DNA of 64,000 nucleotides from Desulfosarcina sp. BuS5 (GCF_028752835.1 NZ_CP087952.1:1283041-1347040); one strand, 5' to 3'; numbered from the stretch's first letter, positions 26,489-35,741 are shown. A program made the numbers and translations. Notes: generated by a model from the letters alone, not told the origin.

Positions 26489-28981
26489 ATGGCTGACGCA
26501 AAAGAAGCAAAATTGCAAGGATTTTTGGATAATAACCAGCATTGGTGGTGGGCCGAGCAAGCACGTTCACCCAGGATTGATTATTTGAGAAAAGCAGTTT
26601 GGTCAAAAGGCGCTAAAGCAGGCGCATATCTGCCCGGCACAAAAGTCGGTGCTGACGGCCCAATCCTTTTTGCTGAAATTTTTGATGATGAGGATGCCAG
26701 GTCTGATCCCTATATGACAACCTTTTCAAGGGCGCTGGAAAATACTAATAAAAAGTTGCCTGTTTATATTGTTGATAATTCACGAATCGTAGGTTGCTGC
26801 GCCGCTGCTCCCCATGAGGTATTCTGGGTACCGAACCTGTCATTCGGTCTTAATGAAGATATATTTAATGACCGTGATGAACTGGTTGACATGGATAAAC
26901 GTGATGAAGTTGAAAAATGCCTGAAAATCATGAAGCCTTATACCCAGCAGTTTATGGCTGAGAAGGTTATGAGCAAGCGTCACAAAATCATGTGCCGTAC
27001 ATCCCAGACCTATACCGGTGGACCTCACCTGGAAGGCCTTTTTTACTGCACATCCCAGTTTACTTATTACAGTAAGGGTTTTAATGCCATTATCGAAGAG
27101 ATTGACGCGGGCCTTAAAGAAGCAAGTAACGTTCTTTACAAGATGGGCGCGGTGCCGAATTTTCCGGATGAAGAACATTACCTGCAGAGAGTTCCTGTTT
27201 GGGAGGCAATGAAGCGGACTCTTCAATCTGAAATTCTTTATGCTAAACGTCTGGCAAGACTGGCGCGGATTATTTCCGAAAATTTTGAAACCGATTCTGA
27301 AAGAAAGCAAGAGCTTTTGGATATTTCCGAAAGATGTGAATGGGTACCGGCAAATCGGCCCAGAAATTTCCCTGAAGCGCTTCAGTTTGAGCATTTCCAG
27401 ACTATGGCCAGGAAAAGAGAAAAACCGGATGGCGCCTGGCCGGCACATCCTGACTGGTGGTTCGGCGACTGGTTTGACGCGGATATGAAAAGCGGTTATA
27501 TAACAAGAGAGGATGCCGTAGATTATGTTGGAGAATACCTGATCAGATCTTATGAATACGGAAGCTGCCGGAACAGGCAATGGCGTGAGCTGATGACAGG
27601 TGACCCCGGCCCGTATGTATGGACCTTTGGCGGAATGCGTCCTGATGGAACCATGGACTACAGGGATTTGATTAATGTATTTATGGAAGCAGCCAGGTAT
27701 GTAAGATGCGTATCCCCGACCTTTGCACTCCGTTATAATAAAGAGATGCCGGAAGATATTTTGAAAAACTGTTTCGATTGTATTCGCCACGGGCTTGGTT
27801 ATCCAAATATCCGTAATGATCAGGTTCTCATCAAGGCCAATATGTTCTGGAGCAACACTCCCGAAGAAGAGGCCCGGACCTGGGTTGCCCAGGCTTGTAT
27901 TGTACCTGCCCCGGAAACCAAGCACGGCTGCATGCCGATGCGTTATTCTTCCTGCACTACACTGGGTTCAAAATGTATGGAGCTCGCCTTGTGGAACGGC
28001 TTTAATCCTGTATTTAATATGCAGATCGGCCCCAAGACAGGCGATCCCTGCGAGATGACTTTTGATCAGCTTATGGATGCGTTTATTGAGCAGTTCAAGG
28101 TTATTCATTGGGATGCGGTCAAGATTAGAAATATTGTCCATCATATTGAAGAAATCCATGGGCGGCCGCATTTGAGCGCTACCTATGAAATGTGTGTGGA
28201 AGACGGTATTAATGCCTTTACACGGAAAGAATACGGTAATGCCTGGGTTACAACCTTTATCTGGATGGACGGGTGTGATGCTCTGGTGGCCTGCAAGAAA
28301 CTGATCTATGATGAAAAGAAATATACAATGGCTCAGCTTCTTGAGTTCTTGAAGGCCAATTGGGAAGGTTATGAAAAAGAACGGATGGATTTTGTCAAGG
28401 CTCCTAAGTGGGGTAATGATGATCCATATGCGGATGATATTATTGTCAAGATTCATGAAAGAGTTCGTGATGAAGTCTGCATGCCCTGCAAGTGCTGGGG
28501 TACTCATGCTCAAGGCGTTCCGTGCGTTCCGCAAAATGTTGCTGCTTACACAGTTTGCTCGAATCTCCTTGGCGCTCTGCCCAATGGCCGGCGATTAGGC
28601 GATACTTGCTATGACGGCGGCTGTTCGCCCGGAGCGGGGAATGACAAAAAAGGTCCTACTGCGGTATTGAATTCAGTTGGAAAACTGGAGCATGAAAATA
28701 TGTTCAGGGCCAATCTGCTTAACCAGAGACTTTCACCAACCCAGCTTGCTGGTGACAAGGGTTTTGATATTTGGAATTCCTATATCCAAAGCTGGTGTGA
28801 TCTTGGCATTAACCATGTTCAGTTTAATATTGTGGATAATGAAACACTTCTTGCAGCCCAGGAAAAACCGGAGGATTTTGAAGAGATGATCGTCCGGGTT
28901 GCGGGTTACAGCGCCCAGTTTGTAGGGCTTAATAAGAAAACACAGGATACAATCATTGCACGAACAATTCAGGAGCTTTAA
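26489..28981 (+). CDS. assA: alkylsuccinate/arylsuccinate synthase catalytic subunit (glycyl-radical enzyme, AssA/MasD family)
   Basis: Glycyl-radical enzyme of 830 residues that adds a hydrocarbon radical to fumarate. Catalytic Cys470 lies in WVAQACIVPAPETKHG, and the radical-bearing Gly806 in RVAGYSAQF, 25 residues from the end. Other family blocks are LYDGGCSPG-like CYDGGCSPGAGNDKKG, LLNQRLSPTQLAGDKG and HVQFNIVDNETL. The N-terminus (NNQHWWWAEQARSPR, LRKAVWSKGAK, GTKVGADGPILFAE) resembles alkane-type AssA/MasD more than toluene BssA as I recall them, but naphthylmethyl- or cymene-type enzymes are not excluded. It is surrounded by small subunits, an activase and chaperones, under a sigma-54 promoter. 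Substrate range cannot be read directly; the cysteine-rich loop KHGCMPMRYSSCTTLGSKC is unusual and may shape the pocket. Confidence 0.9.
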   Translation: MADAKEAKLQGFLDNNQHWWWAEQARSPRIDYLRKAVWSKGAKAGAYLPGTKVGADGPILFAEIFDDEDARSDPYMTTFSRALENTNKKLPVYIVDNSRIVGCCAAAPHEVFWVPNLSFGLNEDIFNDRDELVDMDKRDEVEKCLKIMKPYTQQFMAEKVMSKRHKIMCRTSQTYTGGPHLEGLFYCTSQFTYYSKGFNAIIEEIDAGLKEASNVLYKMGAVPNFPDEEHYLQRVPVWEAMKRTLQSEILYAKRLARLARIISENFETDSERKQELLDISERCEWVPANRPRNFPEALQFEHFQTMARKREKPDGAWPAHPDWWFGDWFDADMKSGYITREDAVDYVGEYLIRSYEYGSCRNRQWRELMTGDPGPYVWTFGGMRPDGTMDYRDLINVFMEAARYVRCVSPTFALRYNKEMPEDILKNCFDCIRHGLGYPNIRNDQVLIKANMFWSNTPEEEARTWVAQACIVPAPETKHGCMPMRYSSCTTLGSKCMELALWNGFNPVFNMQIGPKTGDPCEMTFDQLMDAFIEQFKVIHWDAVKIRNIVHHIEEIHGRPHLSATYEMCVEDGINAFTRKEYGNAWVTTFIWMDGCDALVACKKLIYDEKKYTMAQLLEFLKANWEGYEKERMDFVKAPKWGNDDPYADDIIVKIHERVRDEVCMPCKCWGTHAQGVPCVPQNVAAYTVCSNLLGALPNGRRLGDTCYDGGCSPGAGNDKKGPTAVLNSVGKLEHENMFRANLLNQRLSPTQLAGDKGFDIWNSYIQSWCDLGINHVQFNIVDNETLLAAQEKPEDFEEMIVRVAGYSAQFVGLNKKTQDTIIARTIQEL

Positions 28982-28990
28982 TTAGCCCGG

Positions 28991-29050
28991 ATCAGCAATC
29001 ATCCTATCAATTATCCTATCAATCAATTATCAGGGTGATTGCTGATTTTA
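28991..29050 (+). terminator. hairpin after the catalytic gene (terminator or attenuator)
   Basis: ATCAGCAATCA and TGATTGCTGAT pair over 11 bp with a long loop containing CTATCAATTATC repeats; TTTTAATATTTTT follows. It could lower expression of downstream genes relative to the synthase. Confidence 0.65.
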
Positions 29051-29134
29051 ATATTTTTATTCCTGCTTTTTTCCGGATAACTTGAAGGAGGAGAGCAGGA
29101 ATTTTTATATGTAATCTATGGAGGGGAACTGGAA

Positions 29135-29527
29135 ATGGCTGTTATTCCGGATAATGTACTTGATATCCTGGCTGAGCCAGAGTCGGTTAAAATGTTGGGG
29201 ACTGTAAATGATCTGGGAGAGCCGAATGTGGTAATTATATCAACCCTATCTGTTTTAACTCCTGAAAAAATAGCATTTGCGGATGTCTGTCTTGGAAAAA
29301 CAAAAGCAAATCTTAAACAAAATGGAAAACTTACCATAGGGGTTATTGGATATGAAAAAAAGGCGTATCAGATTAAATGTAAATTTGTTCATTTTGATAA
29401 CAAAACCTCAATATTTGAGTCCTGGTATGACGCGGTTTATGAAAGAATGATGATGCATCAGCTTAGATCCGTGGCTATCGCCAACGTAATCGAGGTGTCT
29501 GAAGCCGGCCTGGATCTGCCCGGATAA
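29135..29527 (+). CDS. FMN-binding split-barrel protein (PNPOx-like), copy 1
   Basis: 130 residues of the pyridoxamine-phosphate-oxidase-like split-barrel type: ILAEPESVKMLGTVNDLGEPNV at the start, then KANLKQNGKLTIGVIG and KCKFVHFDNKTSIF. Such proteins bind FMN or F420, often as dimers, and reduce or sense small molecules. It follows the catalytic subunit by about 150 bp, after the hairpin, and has a divergent sister at 29789. A function in protecting or supplying electrons to the oxygen-sensitive synthase is inference. Confidence 0.78.
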   Translation: MAVIPDNVLDILAEPESVKMLGTVNDLGEPNVVIISTLSVLTPEKIAFADVCLGKTKANLKQNGKLTIGVIGYEKKAYQIKCKFVHFDNKTSIFESWYDAVYERMMMHQLRSVAIANVIEVSEAGLDLPG

Positions 29528-29544
29528 AATAAAAAATAAAGATT

Positions 29545-29660
29545 CATTAGCTAATATCAACGCCTGAAAGCTAATCGCTTTAAATTTTTGTTAGAAAAAA
29601 AGCTGGAAATAGAGATTGTATTAATATGGCATCTATTTTTCGTTCAGGCGCTGCCGATTA
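29545..29660. repeat. worn CTGAACG-bounded element
   Basis: AACGCCTGAAAGCTAATCGC and the end TTTTTCGTTCAGGCGCTG match the family at 7549 and 34368; the left end is decayed. Confidence 0.7.
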
Positions 29661-29788
29661 ATTTCACAAGGTTAGGAAAAAAACTGGAGAGGCATAATAG
29701 GCGGCCGAAGTTTTTCAGCGATAACCCCTTGAAATTATTTAGATAAAAATTTAGGTGGACCAAATAATTGTTGGGAGGGTAAATAATT

Positions 29789-30202
29789 GTGTATCTGAAA
29801 ATTCCTGAAGAAATTATGGAAATACTGGAAAAACCTGAAACATATAAAATGGTTGGGTCTCTTGATGGTTCGGATAGCGTACCGGAAAGTATAAATTTGG
29901 ATTCGGTTAATACTGTTAAAATAGTTGATAAAGATACTATAGCTTTTCCATTTTCTAATGAAAAACGTAAGTTTATCTTGGATAATTTTAAAAAATTTTC
30001 ACGTTTGTCTTTAGCGGTTTTTGAACCTGCTATGGTCGGTTTTCAATTAAAAGGAAGGCTTGCAAGTGTTGCGCGTAACGGTGATTTGCTAGATTCTTTT
30101 AAAGAGCTTTGTGATGAGCCAAAGCCTTTTGCCGTTATCCTGATGAAGGTGACCGAAATTTATGCTCTTACCATGGGTATTGCAGGCGAAAAAATTCTTT
30201 AG
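29789..30202 (+). CDS. FMN-binding split-barrel protein, copy 2
   Basis: 137 residues from GTG, with GGGAGGG upstream. It is paralogous to the product at 29135: IMEILEKPETYKMVGSLDG against VLDILAEPESVKMLGTVND, and FILDNFKKFSRLSLAVFEP in place of the KANLKQNGKL segment. Flavin-contact positions are less obvious than in copy 1, so it may have lost the cofactor. It lies between the first split-barrel gene and the activase; a heterodimer of the two is possible. Confidence 0.72.
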   Translation: MYLKIPEEIMEILEKPETYKMVGSLDGSDSVPESINLDSVNTVKIVDKDTIAFPFSNEKRKFILDNFKKFSRLSLAVFEPAMVGFQLKGRLASVARNGDLLDSFKELCDEPKPFAVILMKVTEIYALTMGIAGEKIL

Positions 30203-30228
30203 CTCAGTTGGTGTGGTGATTCTGAAGG

Positions 30229-30328
30229 TATAGATTTCCATATAAATAATTTTACTGTCTACTACCATTACACCTTCCCCGGATTTTTTTCTCTATCCCC
30301 GTGAAATTAATTATCTGAAAATGCTATA
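30229..30328. repeat. TATAGAT repeat family, copy 7
   Basis: TATAGATTTCCATATAAATAA at left, TTAATTATCTGAAAATGCTATA-like right end, interior diverged. The rest of the 30203-30506 gap shows no gene and no clear promoter. Confidence 0.75.
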
Positions 30329-30506
30329 GCATCTCTCCGACCGTTTGATTCAAGCAGCGGATTGTCAGGAAATATATTGCAATGGTCTGTTAAATTGTAT
30401 ATAAATAGCTTAGCTGGATTACTTTCAGGAGAATCTATGTGAAATTTTTTTCAGGGGCTGTTTGTAAACACCAACAAGAGAGTACTGAAAAATATTAGGA
30501 GAAAAT

Positions 30507-31451
30507 TTGATGACTGAAAAATGTTTAATTACAAATATGCAACGCTTTTCGACAAATGATGGGCCCGGTATTAGAACCCTTGTAATCGGTGTTGGCTGCA
30601 ATCTTAAATGCAAATGGTGTCATAATCCGGAAACAATCCCGATGCATAATACTATTTTCTGGAAGTCAGCATTATGTGTTCAGTGCGGCCTTTGTCTTGA
30701 ATCATGCCCGGAAGAGGCTATCAGGCCCCCCATTCCTGTCGAGGAAGCTATAGCAGAAGGAAGCACTTACCATAAAATTGATCGGAGTAAATGCACTGAC
30801 TGTATGAAGTGTGTTGAAGCGTGTGATTTTGATGCTCTTGTGCCGGTTGCAAAAATGCTGACGGTTGATGATGTTTTGGATGAGGTAATGCGGGATGAAC
30901 TTTTTTACAAGAATTCAGGTGGTGGTATGACCCTTGGTGGCGGGGAACCTACCGTGCATCCCAAATTTATGCTGGAGCTCCTCCAAAAGGCCAGGGAAAA
31001 GGGCATTCATATCTGTCTCGATACAAATGGCACAGCTCCATGGAAGGTTTATGAACAAACCCTTCCTTTTGTTGATTTTTATTTGGTTGATATGAAAAAC
31101 ATGGATACCGAACTGCACAAGTTGGGAACAGGTGCTGGAAATGAAAAAATTCTTGAAAACATAAAGAAACTTTCAGAAGCTGGTGCAAAGATTATTATTC
31201 GGGTTCCGGTAATGTATGATTATAATGATACTGCTGAAAATTTTGAACAGATGGGTGAATTTTTAAAAGGACTCCCCAATCCTGTCCACAGGTTAGACCT
31301 TTTGCCGTTTCACAACTGGTGCCAGAATAAATACAATTGGATGGGTATTTACTGGCCGCTTATAGAAGAAGAAAATATGGACCCTATTGAATGTGAAGAT
31401 TTTAAAGAGATACTTGAAACATATGGGATTAATTGTACAATCGGCGGTTAA
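30507..31451 (+). CDS. assD: glycyl-radical enzyme activating enzyme of the synthase operon (AssD/MasG type)
   Basis: 314-residue radical SAM activase. Signature STNDGPGIRTL, SAM-cluster motif CNLKCKWC, then an inserted double ferredoxin domain (CVQCGLCLESCP and CTDCMKCVEACDFD), a MTLGGGEPT SAM-binding motif and the C-terminal LDLLPFHNW block. AGGAG lies 8 bases upstream of the ATG. Distance to the catalytic gene is 1.5 kb with the split-barrel genes between. It is clearly related to, but distinct from, the orphan activase at 7932. The shared operon makes this the likely partner of the 830-residue synthase. Confidence 0.93.
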   Translation: MMTEKCLITNMQRFSTNDGPGIRTLVIGVGCNLKCKWCHNPETIPMHNTIFWKSALCVQCGLCLESCPEEAIRPPIPVEEAIAEGSTYHKIDRSKCTDCMKCVEACDFDALVPVAKMLTVDDVLDEVMRDELFYKNSGGGMTLGGGEPTVHPKFMLELLQKAREKGIHICLDTNGTAPWKVYEQTLPFVDFYLVDMKNMDTELHKLGTGAGNEKILENIKKLSEAGAKIIIRVPVMYDYNDTAENFEQMGEFLKGLPNPVHRLDLLPFHNWCQNKYNWMGIYWPLIEEENMDPIECEDFKEILETYGINCTIGG

Positions 31452-31474
31452 GTAATTAAAACAACAGCAGTATC

Positions 31475-31592
31475 TATAACCGTAGCTTGTCGGATAATTA
31501 CTTGATTTTAAAATTTGGCAAAAGGGAAGAGGGCGTATTATAATACTTCTATAACAGATAACGCAGTGAAATTATTTATGTGACGATCTGTA
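31475..31592. repeat. TATAGAT repeat family, copy 8 (reverse, decayed)
   Basis: TATAACCGTAGCTTGTCGGA, AAAATTTGGCAAAAGG, an internal GTATTATAATAC palindrome and GATAACGCAGTGAAATTATT with GTGACGATCTGTA at the right. Confidence 0.75.
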
Positions 31593-31663
31593 TTTATTTC
31601 ATTTACTGTTGCAGGTTGTTTTTTTGTTTTATTTTTTAAAAATTGGAGTGAAATATTATAAAT

Positions 31664-32515
31664 ATGGATAAAAAAGATTCATTACAAGATGTTCTTATTC
31701 CTGAAAATGATCCACACTATTTTTTATCAAGGGAGATAGCATCCACTCTGGATAGATTTAACAATATGTCCGCCAGTACTCCTGTTAATTTGCTTGTAGT
31801 AGGTAAACAGGGCTGTGGTAAATCTTCTTTGGTGAGTCAATTTGCTGCAAGGCATCAAAGGCCGCTGGCAACTTTTCAGGTTGGTATTCTTTCAGAACCG
31901 GGACAGTTATTTGGAGAATTAAGGTTAAAAGACGGTGAAACCTACTACCAGCAATTTTTATTTCCCCAGGCTATTTCGACTCCAAACTGTGTGATTCACC
32001 TGGAAGAAATAAACAGACCTGAACATCCCAAGGCGCTTAATATGCTTTTTTCAATTTTAAGTGATGATCGGCAGGCTTGGCTGGATGATTTGGGTAATGT
32101 AAAGGTTGCAGATGGAGTTGTATTTTTTGCAACCTTGAATGAAGGCGAGGAATTTTCCGGTACTGAGATGCTTGATGCGGCCTTAAGAGACAGGTTTTAT
32201 GTTATTTCAATGGATTATTTACCCCTTGATGTTGAAAAAGAGGTTTTAATCCGTAAAACAGGACTAAATGAGGTAGAAGCCCAAAGGGTTGTGTCAATCT
32301 TGAATGATTTAAGATATAATACTAAAATGCCCATGGCGGTTTCAACCAGGCATAGCCTGATGATCGGCAATTTGGTAAAAGCCGGCGCCAGTATTAGGGA
32401 AGCTTTAATTTTTAGCCTCCAAATGAGCAAAGAAGCTCTTGAAGCTATTCTGCTAACGGTTCAGATGGAGTTAGGAGAGAAAGAGGTACCTAAAGATGCC
32501 TATGAATTATATTGA
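31664..32515 (+). CDS. MoxR-type AAA+ ATPase (NorQ/CbbQ/BssE-like), copy 1
   Basis: 283 residues: Walker A GKQGCGKSS, Walker B CVIHLEEINR, sensor-1 FFATLNEGEEF, arginine finger ALRDRFY. Length and motifs match the MoxR ATPases that pair with VWA proteins to activate or rescue metalloenzymes; BssE in toluene operons is of this type. It overlaps the VWA gene by 20 bp, a classic NorQ-NorD arrangement. It probably acts on the synthase complex, by analogy. Confidence 0.92.
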   Translation: MDKKDSLQDVLIPENDPHYFLSREIASTLDRFNNMSASTPVNLLVVGKQGCGKSSLVSQFAARHQRPLATFQVGILSEPGQLFGELRLKDGETYYQQFLFPQAISTPNCVIHLEEINRPEHPKALNMLFSILSDDRQAWLDDLGNVKVADGVVFFATLNEGEEFSGTEMLDAALRDRFYVISMDYLPLDVEKEVLIRKTGLNEVEAQRVVSILNDLRYNTKMPMAVSTRHSLMIGNLVKAGASIREALIFSLQMSKEALEAILLTVQMELGEKEVPKDAYELY

Positions 32516-34205
32516 TCGACTGGACATCTATTGCATGAATCAACCAAGCAATATTTGGTCTAAGCCAAGTTGGTATTTTAAAGGGGATTCCGATTATTGG
32601 CGGATACTCAAGTCGGGTTATGAAGCAGCCGAGCTCGCTGCTGTTTTAAGGGCCTTAACCCTGTTTGTCGGTCATATCGGGATAAATGTGGGACGTGTTG
32701 TTTGGGCTGGACAAATAGCCTCAGGCCTGGATGAAGGATCCATTGTATTGCCGGCTGCATTTGTATTAGATGTATATCCGGTCCCCCCCGGCAAAATGGA
32801 TGTTCTGATAGGTGTTACAGCTCATGAAGCGCGTCGCCAAACCGAATGGAGCCATAATGCCTGGCTGGAACTGCTGAAAATTAATGAGGAACTTGCCAGG
32901 CCTTCAAAATATTTAATCAAGGATATATACTGGAAGTTTTTTTCAGCCTGTGAAAATATATATCTGGAACAAAAAGCTTCAAGCAGTATACTGGGTGAGT
33001 ATACCAGGAAGGCTCGGAAAGTTATTATTTCCGGACTAATGCGGGATCCGAGGCGTAATCCAACAGCCTGGCACCTTTTTGACTTATGGGAACAGTTGGC
33101 AGTTGACGGCCGCTATTATGAGCCTTTAAATCCTCTTTATGAAAAACCATTAGATGTTTTACGTAAAAGGACACCTGAAATCTGTTCAGTTGCAACTAAT
33201 GGAAGTCCTTCTGTTATTGCCAGAAGTAAAAAAAGAGCTGCTCTTTATTCCAGCATAATCAAGGATATTTTACCACTTATAAAAGAATGGCAGAAAGATC
33301 CGGTTTCATACTTTGAAAAAGGTTTATACGAGGAAAAAGAGCTTAAAAAGAAAAAAAGAAAAAAAGAAAAAAAGAGAAAAACGGCTATCAGCCGTGAAGT
33401 ATTTAATCAGATTGAGGTTGAGCTGGCCAGTGGAGGACGGGATCTGACTCCTTTGATAAGGAAAATATGTAATAATGATGAGAAGGTAATCAGAACAACT
33501 TTGTCAAATTTTACTATTCCGGCAAATGCCGCTATAGATCGACTTTTGGTGAAACGTTTGAAAAATGTTTTTTATTATTATGCCCAAAGAGTGAAAACAA
33601 CAAGCCGGGGCCTTGAAAGCGGCAAGATTGACCGAAGACGTTTGTACCGCGCCCCTATTTCCGGAAGATGCTTCAAAGTTGATCAGATGATGGTGGAATT
33701 TGCCTGGAATTTTACTGTAGTGGTCGATGCATCCTTATCAATGGGTGGTTATAAATGGAATGTCGTTGAAAATTCAATGAGCGCACTCCATAAGGCTTTG
33801 GCCGGGTATCAAAATACTTTACGAATATTTGGATACTTTGAATGGGATGGTGTTTCAATTTTATCTGAACTATTACGAAACAATGTGCTTTATTCAATAG
33901 CGCCGACAGGACGGACTCCTTCCGGTCAGGCTATAATTGGCGCGGGCTTGCTTATGCCGAGAAATACATTTTCAAGGAAATTTATTCTTCATATTACTGA
34001 TGGAGAGTCAAATGCAGGTGTGGATGTTCAGTATGCCCTTGATTATTGTAAGCAAGATAATATTGATATAATAACACTTGGTTGTGGTAAAAAAAGTAAA
34101 GAGGCCATGCTTGAACAGTATGGAAAATCCTTGCAGTTTATTGAAACAATTGATCAATTACCTGCCGCACTTGAGCGCCTTTTTCAGCGGCTGCTTAAGT
34201 TTTAG
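32496..34205 (+). CDS. NorD/CbbO-like VWA-domain protein, copy 2
   Basis: 569 residues. VWA domain at the C-terminus with MIDAS residues in VVVDASLSMGGY, PTGRTPSGQAI and HITDGESNAG. The N-terminal part is shared with the product at 19179. The linker here is strongly basic (KKKKRKKEKKRKT around residue 285) whereas the linker of copy 1 is strongly acidic. The start ATG lies within the end of the MoxR gene, indicating translational coupling and complex formation. The opposite linker charges are worth noting (see findings). Confidence 0.9.
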   Translation: MPMNYIDRLDIYCMNQPSNIWSKPSWYFKGDSDYWRILKSGYEAAELAAVLRALTLFVGHIGINVGRVVWAGQIASGLDEGSIVLPAAFVLDVYPVPPGKMDVLIGVTAHEARRQTEWSHNAWLELLKINEELARPSKYLIKDIYWKFFSACENIYLEQKASSSILGEYTRKARKVIISGLMRDPRRNPTAWHLFDLWEQLAVDGRYYEPLNPLYEKPLDVLRKRTPEICSVATNGSPSVIARSKKRAALYSSIIKDILPLIKEWQKDPVSYFEKGLYEEKELKKKKRKKEKKRKTAISREVFNQIEVELASGGRDLTPLIRKICNNDEKVIRTTLSNFTIPANAAIDRLLVKRLKNVFYYYAQRVKTTSRGLESGKIDRRRLYRAPISGRCFKVDQMMVEFAWNFTVVVDASLSMGGYKWNVVENSMSALHKALAGYQNTLRIFGYFEWDGVSILSELLRNNVLYSIAPTGRTPSGQAIIGAGLLMPRNTFSRKFILHITDGESNAGVDVQYALDYCKQDNIDIITLGCGKKSKEAMLEQYGKSLQFIETIDQLPAALERLFQRLLKF

Positions 34206-34207
34206 GG

Positions 34208-34339
34208 GTATCCTATTCAAATTTCGGGGTAAACGCCGTTTAATCTCAAAAAGCAAATTTTGAGCATTAATAAAAATAGTAAGTTATAATAATATTTATT
34301 GATATCATAAAATTCTACCCCGGAATTTGAATAGGATAC
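34208..34339. repeat. GTATCCTATTC-bounded MITE-like element
   Basis: GTATCCTATTCAAATTTC and a near-perfect complement 90 bp away form about 23-bp terminal inverted repeats with no open frame between. It starts 3 bp after the VWA stop codon. Only copy seen in the window. Confidence 0.82.
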
Positions 34340-34367
34340 ATTTAGGGCATGTTTTTATGTTTTTAGA

Positions 34368-34532
34368 TAGTGCCTGAACGAAAAGTTAATAGATTAAGGG
34401 TGTTTTCCAAATCAAAGTTTTTGAGCCAATAGCTAACGGCTAAATGCTGACAGCTTTTTGAAAATTTTTGTTTCTTGAATAATGTTTAAATATTCGAAAT
34501 AGTATCTGTTTTTAATTTTCGTTCAAGCACTA
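34368..34532. repeat. CTGAACG-bounded MITE-like element, copy 2
   Basis: TAGTGCCTGAACGAAAAG at left, TTTTCGTTCAAGCACTA at right; interior shares GGGTGTTTTCCAAATC and GCTAACGGCTAAATGCT with copy 1 at 7549 but lacks the GCCGTTA tandem array. Confidence 0.88.
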
Positions 34533-34589
34533 ATTAATTATGATTATTTCGTATACCAGCTTTACCGGCTTAAAAAAGGAAGGCAGCAT

Positions 34590-35741
34590 ATGAAATTTAA
34601 AAGATCGGGCAAGATTTCGAATGAAGAATTTTTGACAATTACTAAATTAAAGTATCAGCGCGCCATAAAAAATGCAACCCCCCTGTTTGCCTGGTTCAGT
34701 CTTACTGAGGATTGTAATCTGCACTGTCGTTATTGTTTCGCCGATGCTCATTTTTGTATAAAAAGAACACAACCTAAAGATGAGTTAGAAACCGATCAGG
34801 TCTTTACTATTCTGGATAATGTTGCCAGAGCAGGAACTGTAGCTATTCAATTCGCTGGTGGTGAACCTTCGTTGCGGCGCGATTTGGTTGAAATTGTTGA
34901 GCATGCGGTAAATAACAATATTTTTGTGGCCCTTAATACCAATGGCACTCTTATCAAGGCTGATACTGTTCGCAGGCTGGCGAAGGCTGGTTTGTCCCAG
35001 GTAAAAGTGAGTGTCGACGGGTTTAAAAAAAATCATGACTGGAATAGAGGAAAAGGAAATTTTGATAAAGCAATCAATGCCTTAAAACTGTTCAGGGATA
35101 ATGGAATACCTAGTGTTTATTTGATAATGACACTCTCAAATGTCAATTATGATGACCTTGAACCGTTAATTGAATTAACAGCCGAGCTTGGTATCAGATT
35201 TATAATGGTTGAGTTTTTGCCGGTTGGTCATTCTGAAGGTTTAATTAAATGGGGGTTGAACAAAGAGCAGCGCCGCAAGGCACAAAGACTTTTGTTAAAA
35301 TATCAGAAAGAAAGAGGAATGGACGATATCCAGTTTGAAAATCGTTACATAGTTAGTGAACAGGAAAATACAAAGATACTTCTTGCTGATCCTCACTCGG
35401 ATTGCGATTTTTATAATTTTGGGGTTGGCTGTATTACTGGTATCTATAGTTATATGATCACAGCTCAAGGACGGGTCGCTACCGGCTGTCTTATACAGGA
35501 AGAGGTCGGCAATTCGAATCTGCTGGAAAGAAATTTAAGGGATATCTGGAATGAGGGGGATTTATTTAAAAAACTTCGAAATCGGGAAAAATTAAAAGGA
35601 AAATGCGGTCAATGTGTTTATCGGTATGTTTGTGGAGGATGTCGACGTTCAGCATTTATTCAGACCGGCGATTTTATGGGCCCTGATCCAAATTGCTGGG
35701 TTGAAGAGTCTACCTTGTCATCTTGCTGTTCCGGGAATTAA
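34590..35741 (+). CDS. SPASM-domain radical SAM protein, copy 2
   Basis: 383 residues. SAM-cluster motif CNLHCRYC, IQFAGGEPSLRRD, and SPASM block CLIQEE, CGQCVYRYVCGGCRRSA and DPNC. It is paralogous to the product at 11727, but with sequence drift throughout. RBS AAGGAAGG lies upstream of the ATG. It sits between the MoxR/VWA pair and the second MoxR gene, so a task in maturing the synthase or a peptide associated with it is possible. AhbD/NirJ haem-synthesis enzymes share the SPASM signature, yet no haem genes adjoin. Confidence 0.88.
   Translation: MKFKRSGKISNEEFLTITKLKYQRAIKNATPLFAWFSLTEDCNLHCRYCFADAHFCIKRTQPKDELETDQVFTILDNVARAGTVAIQFAGGEPSLRRDLVEIVEHAVNNNIFVALNTNGTLIKADTVRRLAKAGLSQVKVSVDGFKKNHDWNRGKGNFDKAINALKLFRDNGIPSVYLIMTLSNVNYDDLEPLIELTAELGIRFIMVEFLPVGHSEGLIKWGLNKEQRRKAQRLLLKYQKERGMDDIQFENRYIVSEQENTKILLADPHSDCDFYNFGVGCITGIYSYMITAQGRVATGCLIQEEVGNSNLLERNLRDIWNEGDLFKKLRNREKLKGKCGQCVYRYVCGGCRRSAFIQTGDFMGPDPNCWVEESTLSSCCSGN

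Noticed and set aside
30369-30386. Sigma-54 promoter before the second activase
   Set aside because: GG and GC are separated by nine bases, not ten, and the -24 side is poor.
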